In this document: positions 17,229 to 25,921 of the stretch, piece after piece
How the letters are laid out: each line of letters opens with the position of its first letter
Position numbering within the stretch: the stretch's first letter is position 1
Source: Salicibibacter cibi
GTDB lineage: Bacteria > Bacillota > Bacilli > Bacillales > Marinococcaceae
Assembly (NCBI RefSeq): GCF_016495865.1
Contig: NZ_CP054706.1
Coordinates: forward strand, 930,001 to 994,000
Direction: 5' to 3'
DNA length: 64,000 bases
Position numbers and translations under genes: made by a program
Notes under the pieces: generated by a model
What the model saw: only the letters and a program-made list of their open reading frames with translations
What the model was told of the DNA's origin: nothing
Databases searched by the model: none

Positions 17229-18211
17229 CGCTTTATCCTTATCCAATGCTCGACAAGCCAAATCGAATCTGGAGCCACCAAACAGATAAAACAGAAGATC
17301 TTAAAGTGCATGAATGGATTGAAAATGTCGGGGAGGCTGCACCGAATTGGCAAGACTTTGATGTTACCATCCTCGGCGTGCCTCTTTCTAAGTCTTCCAT
17401 CAGCACTTCGGCGGCGAGTGAGAATCCGGAAATGATGCGCGAAGCATGGAAATCGTTTGGAACCTACAATTTGGATGAAGATATCGATTTGGCTCAGTTA
17501 AAAGTTATCGATCTTGGGAATGTGAAGCAACACGTGACCGATATTGGTTATACGCACATGAAGATCCAGGAGACGATGCTGGCGATGCGGACACATCATC
17601 CGCATACGCTTCCCCTTTCCCTTGGTGGAGATCACTCTATTACGGCGATGTTGGTGGAGGGGTGGAAGGAAGCTCATCCAAACGAAACGATTGGGATCCT
17701 TCAGCTTGATACCCATTTTGATTTAAGGGATCCCAATACGCTCGGCCCAGCCAATGGCACACCAATCCGCCAGTTGATAGAGAGTGAAACGATTCAAGGC
17801 AAATATGTCCACAATATCGGCTTGCATGGCTTTTTCAATGCAAAAGAGCTGAAAGCGTATGCCGACCAGGCAGGCATTCATTATACGACGATGAAGCAAG
17901 CTCGAAAACAGGGCATGGATCATGTGATCAATAAGGCCTTGCAGCAGTTGGCGAATCAAGTAGATACGATTTATCTCACCACGGACATGGATGTTCTCGA
18001 TATCGTCCATGGGCCGGCTGCGCCGGCCGCAACCCCGGGCGGTATGTACTCGGAAGAATTGTTCGAAGCTGTACAAATCGCTGGCGAACACCCGAAAGTG
18101 AGGGCGATGGACATCGTCTGTCTTGATCCGAGGAAAGATATCGGTGATCTATCGGTCAAAAGCGCCGTGCACACGATGCTCTCTTTTTTGACGGGGTATT
18201 GTAGGCGATAG
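17225..18211 (+). CDS. hutG: Formimidoylglutamase
   Basis: HutG is an arginase-fold binuclear manganese enzyme that splits formimidoylglutamate into glutamate and formamide, the last step of the pathway. The 328-residue protein shows LGGDHSI (about residues 137-143), LDTHFDLRD in place of the usual DAHxD, and TTDMDVLD (DxDxxD), which together hold the metal ligands. The ATG overlaps the hutI stop (ATGA). A non-coding gap of 188 nt follows before the BCCT gene, and no good terminator is visible in it. Confidence 0.95.
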   Translation: MTLYPYPMLDKPNRIWSHQTDKTEDLKVHEWIENVGEAAPNWQDFDVTILGVPLSKSSISTSAASENPEMMREAWKSFGTYNLDEDIDLAQLKVIDLGNVKQHVTDIGYTHMKIQETMLAMRTHHPHTLPLSLGGDHSITAMLVEGWKEAHPNETIGILQLDTHFDLRDPNTLGPANGTPIRQLIESETIQGKYVHNIGLHGFFNAKELKAYADQAGIHYTTMKQARKQGMDHVINKALQQLANQVDTIYLTTDMDVLDIVHGPAAPAATPGGMYSEELFEAVQIAGEHPKVRAMDIVCLDPRKDIGDLSVKSAVHTMLSFLTGYCRR

Positions 18212-18289
18212 GGAATGCTACCATAAATCCTTGGTAATAACTATAGGCTAAACACTGAGAAATAATAATAAAGAAAAAAGAACTTCTTT

Positions 18290-18303
18290 TGTAAGCGCAT
18301 ATA
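18290..18303 (+). promoter_or_regulatory. Possible CcpA (cre) site before the BCCT gene
   Basis: TGTAAGCGCATATA matches the cre consensus TGWAANCGNTNWCA at 12 of 14 positions. It lies 97 nt before the BCCT start in the 188-nt gap after hutG. Catabolite control would fit an import/degradation unit, but two mismatches make this tentative. Confidence 0.3.
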
Positions 18304-18399
18304 TATACTAACTTATTAAAAACAGTTATCGCTCATGATGATGGATATATGGTGCTATGGTCATAGAGTTTGACAAATTGTGGTTTTTGGGGGTCTCAA

Positions 18400-20055
18400 A
18401 TGGTTGAAGAAAAGAAGATTCGTTGGCCAGTTTTTTTGCCGATTGCATTTATATTGGTAATAACTGCATTGATTGCAGTATTCTGGCCTTCATCGTATTA
18501 CGAACTGCAAACAACAATTGTGGATTTTGCCTTTAATAATTTTGGTTGGTTGTTTAATTTCACGGTATTGGCCCTCATTTTTATAAGTTTGTTCTTAGGG
18601 TTTTCAAAATATGGAAATATTAAGTTTGGCGGATCAGAAGCTAAACCTTCTATTACTAAATGGCAATGGTTTGCTATTTCTTTAACGGCAGGTATAGGCA
18701 CGGGGATTGTTTTTTGGGGTTTGGCAGAGCCGCTAACATTTTTTAGTGAACCACCAGAAGTACTTGGCATTCAACCAGGAACGGAAGAAGCTGCTGTTTT
18801 TTCAATGGCTTCAAGTATGGTCCATTGGACACTAGCTCCCTATTCACTCTATGTGATGGCAGGTATAGCCGTTGCCTATGCATGTTACAATATGAAATTG
18901 CCTTATACAATAAATTCAACTCTCTATCCTCTTCTTGGAGACAGGGCATTTGGTCATTTAGGAACCTTTGTAAATATTCTTTGTATTTTTGGAATTGCAG
19001 GTGGCATGGCGGCTGTCCTAGGCGAAGGTGTGCTTCAGATAGGTAGTGGAATAGATTACTTGACCGGTATCACAGCAGGTCCATTTATGTGGTCGGTTTT
19101 GGTAGTCTTGATAACAGTCACTTATGTTATTTCCAGTTATAGTGGGCTACAAAAAGGAATTCGATTTTTGTCGGATCAAAATACTAAAATATATCTGTGT
19201 ATATTGGCTTTTATTATTGTTGTCGGACCTACGTCGTTCATATTTAATTTAGGATCGCAAAGTACTGGATATTTTCTCAGCAATGTTTTGGAACGTTTAA
19301 CATGGACAAGCCCCATGGAAGGTTCAGAGTGGCCGAGGGAGTGGCCGTTATTTCACTGGTCAATTTTTTTAGCTTATGCACCTATCATTGGTATGTTTTT
19401 GGCAAGATTAGCTTATGGCAGAACTTTACGCCAGTTCGTCATTTTTAACTTACTTTTGCCGGCTGGTTTTGGCATGTTATGGTTTTGGGTTTTTGGCGGA
19501 GCAGCAATATTTTATGACTGGCAAGGTGGTAATCAACTTTGGAATTTGATTCAGAATGAGGAAAGTGGTCTAGAGATTTCTTTGTTCGTTTTCTTAGAGC
19601 ATCTTCCGTGGACAGGGTTAATAAGCTTAATTATGTTGTTTTGTATTTTTATCTCCTTTACAACTATAGCTGATTCCATCACAACTACAGTTTCTGCATT
19701 AACCACGACTGGAAACACTTTCAAAAATCCGGAACCCCTTGCCAAGGTAAAAATATTTTGGGGCTCACTTTTAGGTTTGTTGGCTTTGCTAACCATTACA
19801 GCAGGCACTGGTGGTGGCGAAATTACAGCGGTTGATGCAAATAAACAAATGGCGACCGTCGCAGGATTTTCGATTCTATTTTTTATCATCCTACAAGTGA
19901 TTTCAACTTTAAAGAGTATTATTCGTCAAGCTGATTATGATAAGACTAATTATCCAGAAAGCGCATACAACAATCACTCTTATGAAAATAAGGGTGTCAA
20001 CAAAGAATCCTACTCAAACACTACAATATCTAACGATTATGGAGAAAAAAGGTGA
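18400..20055 (+). CDS. BCCT-family transporter (betaine-type substrate, possibly histidine betaine)
   Basis: A 551-residue, roughly 12-TM carrier of the betaine/carnitine/choline family. The family signature GIGTGIVFWGLAEPLTFFSEPP is clear, and EYGRTLRQF-like AYGRTLRQF follows TM8. The two aromatic boxes that grip trimethylammonium in BetP-type carriers are altered: TM4 reads HWTLAPYSLY (usually HWxLHPWAIY), and TM8 reads HWSIFLAYAPIIGMF (usually WxWWxxWxPFxGxF). A substrate other than glycine betaine is therefore likely. The ATG at 18400 follows GGGGGTCT; an in-frame TTG at 18370 is rejected. The stop is 4 nt from the start of the MIO-less lyase, so the two are co-translated. By eye both genes are AT-richer than hutUIG and hutH. 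The C-terminal tail is long and polar. Confidence 0.88.
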   Translation: MVEEKKIRWPVFLPIAFILVITALIAVFWPSSYYELQTTIVDFAFNNFGWLFNFTVLALIFISLFLGFSKYGNIKFGGSEAKPSITKWQWFAISLTAGIGTGIVFWGLAEPLTFFSEPPEVLGIQPGTEEAAVFSMASSMVHWTLAPYSLYVMAGIAVAYACYNMKLPYTINSTLYPLLGDRAFGHLGTFVNILCIFGIAGGMAAVLGEGVLQIGSGIDYLTGITAGPFMWSVLVVLITVTYVISSYSGLQKGIRFLSDQNTKIYLCILAFIIVVGPTSFIFNLGSQSTGYFLSNVLERLTWTSPMEGSEWPREWPLFHWSIFLAYAPIIGMFLARLAYGRTLRQFVIFNLLLPAGFGMLWFWVFGGAAIFYDWQGGNQLWNLIQNEESGLEISLFVFLEHLPWTGLISLIMLFCIFISFTTIADSITTTVSALTTTGNTFKNPEPLAKVKIFWGSLLGLLALLTITAGTGGGEITAVDANKQMATVAGFSILFFIILQVISTLKSIIRQADYDKTNYPESAYNNHSYENKGVNKESYSNTTISNDYGEKR

Positions 20056-20059
20056 TAAC

Positions 20060-21619
20060 ATGAGTGAAAGACTTCCCATTGAAGTCACTATCAATGATCA
20101 GAATATGACTATAGAAGAACTGGTTAGCATCGCTAGATATAAAAATACATTGTATTTATCTGAAGAGGTGAAAAAAAGGCTTAAGGATCAACGCGCTATA
20201 CTAGATAAAACTCTTTATGAAAAAGATATTCCTATGTATGGAATTAATACAGGCGTGGGGGAGAATAGCAACACTTCGATCTCCACACCTGATTTAAAAA
20301 AGTTACAAAACAATATAATCTTTAGTCATGCTTGTGGGATGGGCGAACCTTTGGAAGACGAAATTGTTAGGGGCATTATTGTTGTAATGGTAAAAAACCT
20401 ATCGCTTGGCTATTCAGGAATCAGATTAGAAACAGTAGAAGCATTGATAACATTGCTGAATCATAAAATTACCCCTATAGTACCAAGGGAGGGGTCTCTT
20501 GGATATTTGTCTCCCCAAGCTCATATTAGTTTAGTTTTATTGGGTTTTGGTGAAGCTTATATTCATAATCAACGCATTTCTGGAAAAAAAGCATTAAATC
20601 AAGCTAACCTTAAACCGCTTGAATTACACGAGAAGGAAGGGCTTTCCTTGATCAACGGTACATCTGATATGACAGGTATTGGAGCTTTAGCTATTTATGA
20701 TGTTATAAACCTTATAAAAACATCGGATGTTGTATCTATGATTAGTTTTGAAGCACTAAAAAGTAGTTATTATGCTTACGATGAACGCCTTGCTCGGGTG
20801 AAATCTCATCAAGGTCAAATCAACACCCAAAAAAATATCAAATCGATTATTAATAACAGTCGTCTTGCTGAAAAGAATAAAAGCTATCGAACGCAAGACG
20901 CATTAAGTATTAGAGCTGTACCTCAAGTTCATGGGGCAGGCAAGGACGCCCTTAGGTATTGTAAAAATGTTATAGACATTGAAATGAATGCAGCGACGGA
21001 CAATCCATTGATTTTTTTTGATGAGGTTGATGAGAATGCCGAAATGAATGTGTTTTCGTCTGCAAATCCTGTCGGTGAAAACGTGGCACAGGCACTAGAT
21101 TTTTTAACGATGGCTGTGGCTGAAATAGCAAATATATCTGAAAGACGAACATTTCGGTTAGTTTCACCGCAATACAGTGATTTACCGAATTATTTAGTAA
21201 AGGATAATGGGCTTAATTCGGGTCTGATGATTCCACAATATGTTGCTGCTTCTCTTGTATCAGATAATAAAATCTATGCACACCCTTCTTCAGTTGATTC
21301 GATCTCTACCTCAGGTGGTCAAGAGGACCATGCCAGTATGGGGTATTCGGCTGCGTTAAAGTTGAGAAAGGTGATAAAAAATAGTGAAAAGGTTTTGGGG
21401 ATTGAATGGTTATCCAGCTGTCAAGCACTGGAATATTTAGATCCTTATCAGAGTGGAGAAGGAACTTACGTTGCTTTTGCTCTGTTAAGAAAAGATGTAT
21501 CCTTTTTGTCGGAAGATAGGGTTTTATCTCCAGATATGAATAGAGCCGAGCAATTAATTCATTCTGAAATATTGGTAAAGAATGTTGAAGAAAAAGTCGG
21601 TACGTTGCTTGTGGATTAA
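20060..21619 (+). CDS. MIO-less histidine ammonia-lyase homologue, ergothionase-like
   Basis: A 519-residue member of the aromatic amino acid lyase superfamily. Compared with hutH in this same window, [14 protein letters not shown] has become GSLG-YLSPQAH, so the Ala-Ser-Gly that cyclises to the MIO cofactor is deleted. The catalytic Tyr (YGINTGVG, Tyr60), the His of SHACGMGEP (His90), [25 protein letters not shown] and GGQEDHASMG remain. The Tyr of HutH's DAYSIR is Leu here, and GNFHGQP is ANPVGEN. Without MIO it cannot deaminate an ordinary amino acid by the HAL route. Known MIO-less relatives include ergothionase, which eliminates trimethylamine from ergothioneine. The BCCT carrier 4 nt upstream and the hut genes around it support a histidine-betaine lyase. 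A GGAGAAAAAAGGTGATAAC leader precedes the ATG at 20060. The exact substrate is inference. Confidence 0.8.
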   Translation: MSERLPIEVTINDQNMTIEELVSIARYKNTLYLSEEVKKRLKDQRAILDKTLYEKDIPMYGINTGVGENSNTSISTPDLKKLQNNIIFSHACGMGEPLEDEIVRGIIVVMVKNLSLGYSGIRLETVEALITLLNHKITPIVPREGSLGYLSPQAHISLVLLGFGEAYIHNQRISGKKALNQANLKPLELHEKEGLSLINGTSDMTGIGALAIYDVINLIKTSDVVSMISFEALKSSYYAYDERLARVKSHQGQINTQKNIKSIINNSRLAEKNKSYRTQDALSIRAVPQVHGAGKDALRYCKNVIDIEMNAATDNPLIFFDEVDENAEMNVFSSANPVGENVAQALDFLTMAVAEIANISERRTFRLVSPQYSDLPNYLVKDNGLNSGLMIPQYVAASLVSDNKIYAHPSSVDSISTSGGQEDHASMGYSAALKLRKVIKNSEKVLGIEWLSSCQALEYLDPYQSGEGTYVAFALLRKDVSFLSEDRVLSPDMNRAEQLIHSEILVKNVEEKVGTLLVD

Positions 21620-21778
21620 TACTCGGCATTGTCTTATATATACCTTTTTGTATTGAGAAACTCGTACCTCGCAATCATCAATTGACTTCCTACCCTAAGA
21701 CGAATAAAATAAAAAGTGAATTACTCTTAGTCATTAGTTAACAGTGTGTGTAATTCATGGCATGAAAGAGTTGTTAAT

Positions 21779-22222
21779 ATGGCTTTAAACCAGAACTTTC
21801 GCATCGGGCGTAAAGCCCTTCTTTTACTCTTGAATGAGGAAGATAAGAAACAGCATGAACGTCTTGCCGATGCCGGTTGGTGTTATTGCACGGGGAAAGT
21901 CGGTTCCATGGAAGCGCATAAAGTTGTAGCGGCAGTGGAGACGGCTGCGAAAAATAATCAAATCATTAATAAAGAATTATACAGGGAAGGTCATGCCTTG
22001 TACCATGCGATTATCGAAGCGCTTCAGGGAGTAACGAGAGGGCAGGTACAAATAGGTTCAGTGTTGCGGACCGTGGGCTTAAGTTTTTCTGTCGTCAGAG
22101 GTTCGCCATATGAAAACAGCGCTGAAGGCGAATGGATCGCAGTTTCCCTTTATGGAACAATTGGCGCGCCAGTCAAAGGCGCCGAACACGAAACGATTGG
22201 TTTAGGTATCAACCATATATAA
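21779..22222 (+). CDS. hutP: Hut operon antiterminator
   Basis: HutP is an RNA-binding protein that, with L-histidine and Mg2+, binds NAG triplets in the hut leader and opens the downstream terminator. The 147-residue protein is full length (Bacillus subtilis 148) and carries [38 protein letters not shown] and [31 protein letters not shown], covering the histidine/metal and RNA-binding regions. An in-frame GTG at 21746 would add residues absent from the family and is rejected. Its binding site lies 10 nt after the stop. Confidence 0.95.
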   Translation: MALNQNFRIGRKALLLLLNEEDKKQHERLADAGWCYCTGKVGSMEAHKVVAAVETAAKNNQIINKELYREGHALYHAIIEALQGVTRGQVQIGSVLRTVGLSFSVVRGSPYENSAEGEWIAVSLYGTIGAPVKGAEHETIGLGINHI

Positions 22223-22231
22223 ACGAGCCCA

Positions 22232-22248
22232 TAGTTATTAGCAGATAG
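22232..22248 (+). promoter_or_regulatory. HutP-binding UAG triplets
   Basis: Three TAG triplets at 22232-22234, 22239-22241 and 22246-22248 are each separated by exactly 4 nt (TTAT and CAGA). This spacing of NAG triplets is the recognition pattern known for HutP. The last triplet abuts the 5' arm of the terminator. Confidence 0.85.
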
Positions 22249-22297
22249 GGGGCTATATCAAGGAACGCTTGGCGTGTTTCTGATATAGCCCCTTTTT
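22249..22297 (+). terminator. HutP-controlled terminator before hutH
   Basis: GGGGCTATATCA (22249-22260) and TGATATAGCCCC (22281-22292) form a 12-bp stem with a 20-nt loop, followed by TTTTT. It lies between hutP and hutH, as in Bacillus subtilis, and should stop transcription unless HutP-histidine is bound. Confidence 0.92.
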
Positions 22298-22326
22298 ACG
22301 TATAAAACAAAAAAGTAGGTGATTTT

Positions 22327-23838
22327 ATGTTAATCCTGGATGGAGAATCCTTGAACCTTGAGGGAATGAAGAAGCTTTTATATGAAAAAGAACGACTCAC
22401 AGTTTCTGTCCACAGTCTTAAAAAGGTGGAAGAAAGCCGAAAAGCAGTTGAAAAAATCGTGGCCGAGAGTAAAATTGTATACGGGATTAATACTGGCTTT
22501 GGCAAGTTCAGTGATGTTTTGATCGAAAAAAAAGATGTCGAAACGTTACAATGTAATTTAATACAATCCCATGCTTGTGGGGTGGGTGAGCCCTTTCCGG
22601 AAGTTGTATCAAGGGCAATGCTCATTCTTAGGACGAACGCGTTGCTAAAGGGCTATTCAGGGGTTCGGCCGCTGCTAATTCAGAAACTGGTCGATTTGGT
22701 CAATGCTGATATTCATCCGGTCGTCCCGCAGCAAGGATCCTTAGGGGCAAGTGGTGACCTCGCGCCGCTCGCTCACTTGGCGTTAACGTTAATGGGGGAA
22801 GGAGAGGTTTTTTATAAAAAAGAAAGGGTCTCTGCGGCAAATGCCTTAGAGCAAGAAAGAATCACTCCAATCTCCTTAACAGCAAAAGAAGGATTGGCGC
22901 TTATCAATGGGACACAAGCGATGACGGCCATGGGGGTAGTTGCTCATCTTGAAGCAGAGAATATCGCTTATCATGCGGATTTAATCAGTGCAGTGACGAT
23001 GGAAGGCCTGCGCGGGATTATAGACGCTTTTGATGCTGATATTCATCTTGCGCGTGGCTATCAGGAACAGATTGACGTCGCCGAACGAATCAGGCATTAT
23101 TTGCGGGATAGCAGGTTGACGACGAAACAAGGGGAGTTGAGAGTCCAGGATGCGTACTCCATCCGTTGCATCCCGCAAGTGCATGGTGCGACATGGCAAA
23201 CATTGGGCTATGTCAAAGACAAATTGGAAATTGAAATGAATGCAGCGACGGACAATCCACTTATCTTCAATGAAGGAGAAAAAGTCATATCCGGAGGAAA
23301 TTTTCACGGGCAGCCGATCGCTCTGGCAATGGATTTCTTAAAAGTTGCGATTGCGGAAATCGCCAATATTTCGGAGAGAAGGGTAGAAAGGCTAGTGAAT
23401 CCCCAACTCAACGACGACTTACCGCCTTTTTTAAGTCCGTCTCCGGGTCTGGAGTCCGGCGCTATGATTATGCAATATACGGCCGCATCGTTAGTTTCCG
23501 AAAACAAAACATTGGCGCACCCGGCGAGCGTCGACTCCATCCCTTCTTCAGCTAATCAGGAAGATCATGTAAGCATGGGAACGATCGCATCCAGACATGC
23601 ATATCAGATCATTACCAACACAAGAAAGGTATTAGCTATTGAAGCGATTTGCGCGTTGGAAGCCGCTGAATACCGTGGTATTCAGCGAATGGCGTCGAGC
23701 ACCCATACATTTTTAAAACACGTTCGCGACTTTATCAAGCCGATTATGAAAGATCGAATTTTTTCAAAAGATATTCAATCGATGGAGAATTGGTTAAAAG
23801 AAACGTCAAATCATCGGAACGCGGTATTACTGCAGTAA
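22327..23838 (+). CDS. hutH: Histidine ammonia-lyase
   Basis: HutH removes ammonia from L-histidine to give urocanate. The 503-residue protein retains the MIO tripeptide in [14 protein letters not shown] (Ala141-Ser142-Gly143), the catalytic Tyr of [11 protein letters not shown] (about residue 52), [38 protein letters not shown] and NQEDHVSMG. It is thus a complete canonical HAL, in contrast to the MIO-less homologue at 20060. TAGGTGA precedes the ATG. Expression is gated by the HutP terminator 30 nt upstream. Confidence 0.97.
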   Translation: MLILDGESLNLEGMKKLLYEKERLTVSVHSLKKVEESRKAVEKIVAESKIVYGINTGFGKFSDVLIEKKDVETLQCNLIQSHACGVGEPFPEVVSRAMLILRTNALLKGYSGVRPLLIQKLVDLVNADIHPVVPQQGSLGASGDLAPLAHLALTLMGEGEVFYKKERVSAANALEQERITPISLTAKEGLALINGTQAMTAMGVVAHLEAENIAYHADLISAVTMEGLRGIIDAFDADIHLARGYQEQIDVAERIRHYLRDSRLTTKQGELRVQDAYSIRCIPQVHGATWQTLGYVKDKLEIEMNAATDNPLIFNEGEKVISGGNFHGQPIALAMDFLKVAIAEIANISERRVERLVNPQLNDDLPPFLSPSPGLESGAMIMQYTAASLVSENKTLAHPASVDSIPSSANQEDHVSMGTIASRHAYQIITNTRKVLAIEAICALEAAEYRGIQRMASSTHTFLKHVRDFIKPIMKDRIFSKDIQSMENWLKETSNHRNAVLLQ

Positions 23839-23862
23839 ATCGATTATGAAGGAGGAAGCGCA

Positions 23863-25170
23863 ATGTTTAATGCTGTTATAATTTCAGTTCTCGTCCTCGT
23901 CGTATTAAGTTTATTACGCGTCAACGTCATTCTTTCCCTTATTGCGGCTGCACTTGTTGCAGGTTTAGTTTCCGGAATGTCCTTGGTTGATACGACTGAA
24001 TTGCTGGTGTCAGGGATGGGCGGTCAGGCTGAAACATCCTTGAGTTATATTTTGCTTGGGGTGTTTGCCGTCATGATCGGTTACTCGGGCATCACCGGTT
24101 TTTTAGTGAAAAATTTGATTGGATTGATGAAAGGAAAAAAGGCTCTTTTACTTTTAACAATCGCCGCTGTGGCATCGTTATCACAAAATGTGGTGCCCGT
24201 CCATATCGCGTTTATCCCGATTCTGATACCGCCTCTGTTGCAATTATTCGATAAGATGAAATTGAACCGACGAGGGGTGGCTGTCTCACTTACTTTTGGT
24301 TTGAAGGCACCATATATGATGATTCCTGCTGGCTTCGGGCTGATTTTTCACGGAGTAATCGTGGATGGAATGAATGATAATGGAATGGCCATCGGTTATG
24401 CAGATATTCCGTTAGCAATGTTAATCCCTGGCTTGGGGATGGTTGCTGGTTTATTATTCGCGATCTTCGTGACGTATCGCAAAGACAAAGAGCCTAAATC
24501 AGCAGATGCATTCAATCAAGAAATCGCGGCAGGAGCGAATGAAGATCTTATATTCACAAAATTTCATCTTTTAACGATCATAGCAATCATAGTCGCACTT
24601 GTTGTACAAATTGTCAGCGATTCCCTAATACTTGGAGCTCTATCTGGAATCGTTCTCATGTTCTTATTCCAGGTGGTTTCGTTTAGATCAGGGGATGAGA
24701 TTGTCAATGAAGGGATTAGGATGATGGGTATGATTGCTTTTGTTATGTTAATCGCCTCGGGTTACGCCACCGTTTTAGAAGATACAGGAGCCATTGATCG
24801 CTTGGTCGCTTCGACAGCTGAGATACTCGGAGACAATATGTTCATGGGTGCACTATTAATGTTATCGGTAGGAATGATTGTGACACTAGGAATTGGAACG
24901 TCGTTTGGGACAATACCGATTCTGGCAACGTTATTTGTTCCTTTAAGCATAGCCATGGGTTTTTCGCCGTTAGCCACCGCTGCTTTAATTGGAACGGCAG
25001 GCGCGATCGGCGATGCCGGGTCGCCATCTTCGGACAGCACCCTCGGACCGACAGCCGGATTGGGTGCAGATGGCAACCACAACCATATTTGGGACACGTG
25101 TGTACCGACGTTTTTGCACTTTAATATCCCATTGTTTATCTTCGGTTTGGCAGCGGCAATGATCCTTTAA
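23863..25170 (+). CDS. YuiF-type amino acid (probably histidine) permease
   Basis: A 435-residue protein with about 11-12 transmembrane segments of the NhaC/ion transporter superfamily, resembling Bacillus subtilis YuiF. The conserved GTAGAIGDAGSPSSDSTLGPTAG segment near the C-terminus and SQNVVPVHIAFIPILIPPLL in the first half are typical of this family. It lies 24 nt after hutH with GGAGGA before the ATG, so it is co-expressed under HutP control. Members next to hut genes are believed to import histidine; the substrate here is inferred from the operon. Confidence 0.8.
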   Translation: MFNAVIISVLVLVVLSLLRVNVILSLIAAALVAGLVSGMSLVDTTELLVSGMGGQAETSLSYILLGVFAVMIGYSGITGFLVKNLIGLMKGKKALLLLTIAAVASLSQNVVPVHIAFIPILIPPLLQLFDKMKLNRRGVAVSLTFGLKAPYMMIPAGFGLIFHGVIVDGMNDNGMAIGYADIPLAMLIPGLGMVAGLLFAIFVTYRKDKEPKSADAFNQEIAAGANEDLIFTKFHLLTIIAIIVALVVQIVSDSLILGALSGIVLMFLFQVVSFRSGDEIVNEGIRMMGMIAFVMLIASGYATVLEDTGAIDRLVASTAEILGDNMFMGALLMLSVGMIVTLGIGTSFGTIPILATLFVPLSIAMGFSPLATAALIGTAGAIGDAGSPSSDSTLGPTAGLGADGNHNHIWDTCVPTFLHFNIPLFIFGLAAAMIL

Positions 25171-25199
25171 ATGGTATAATAGAAGGAGGAGGGATTCAA

Positions 25200-25679
25200 A
25201 TCGCTAAAAAAGGAAAAGGCATCAAACGGCATAAATCATTATACCCATTGTCTCACCACCATCAAAATGGACTGGCGATCGCTCTGTTTTTGAAACGGGC
25301 GGAAACCGAGGAAAGTACGTTTACTGTTGAAGAAATCAAGCAAAAGCTGCAACGATTTTGGGAAAGTGGCGGGAACGAACATTTTCGCGATGAAGAAGAA
25401 CTTTTACTCCCCGCGTATGCCAGGTATGTATCACTTGATGAGCCGGAAATTTCGGAAATGTTAGTTGAACACGTGCACATACGCGCATTGGTTCAACAGG
25501 TGCTGGAAACGACAGGTACAGATGATGGTGTAGAAGCGATGCATCGCCTGGGAACAATTTTGGAGCAACATATTCGTAAAGAAGAACGCGTGATTTTTCC
25601 GATGATGGAAAAAGTGTTGCCGGAAGACGTGTTAGAGCGTCTGCACCCTCGTTTCCATCAAGTAGATCCTCCCTCGTAA
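25200..25679 (+). CDS. Hemerythrin-like HHE domain protein with unusual start
   Basis: A cytoplasmic four-helix-bundle protein of about 159 residues. The di-iron ligands are visible in LSHHHQNGL, HFRDEEELLLP, EHVHIRAL and EQHIRKEERVIFPMME. Homologues usually begin AKKGKGIKRHKSLYPLSHHHQ, and that sequence is encoded here, but it is preceded by ATC (25200) or ATT (25194) rather than ATG/GTG/TTG. AAGGAGGAGGG lies 7 nt before the ATC. The only conventional in-frame start is a TTG at 25248, without a ribosome binding site. An extended -10 (TGGTATAAT, 25173-25181) sits just upstream. A likely role is oxygen, iron or NO sensing, but it is not proven. Confidence 0.75.
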   Translation: MAKKGKGIKRHKSLYPLSHHHQNGLAIALFLKRAETEESTFTVEEIKQKLQRFWESGGNEHFRDEEELLLPAYARYVSLDEPEISEMLVEHVHIRALVQQVLETTGTDDGVEAMHRLGTILEQHIRKEERVIFPMMEKVLPEDVLERLHPRFHQVDPPS

Positions 25680-25744
25680 GGTGTTTTCTTTGATTCTCAC
25701 TTATAGTCGCCGGATTGCCATCCGAAAAAATGAAAGGTTAACGA

Positions 25745-25776
25745 CAATCAATTGTGGGCTCGCTCACAATTGATTG
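25745..25776 (+). terminator. Hairpin after the hemerythrin gene
   Basis: CAATCAATTGTG and CACAATTGATTG form a perfect 12-bp stem with an 8-nt loop, followed by CTTTGCATT. The T tract is weak, so termination is probable rather than sure. Confidence 0.6.
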
Positions 25777-25921
25777 CTTTGCATTATAATAAAAGCAGGT
25801 ATTTCATGCTGAATATGCGCTACATAGATTCATTTGTCGTTGTCGAGATTGAAAAAGTAATCACGAAGCAAGTCGTAACAATAAGAAATAATGAGGTTAA
25901 AAAAGAAAGAGGCGTTTCAAA

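Noticed and set aside
23863-25170. Calling the hut-linked permease HutM
   Set aside because: HutM belongs to the APC amino acid permease family; this protein has YuiF/NhaC-type motifs instead.
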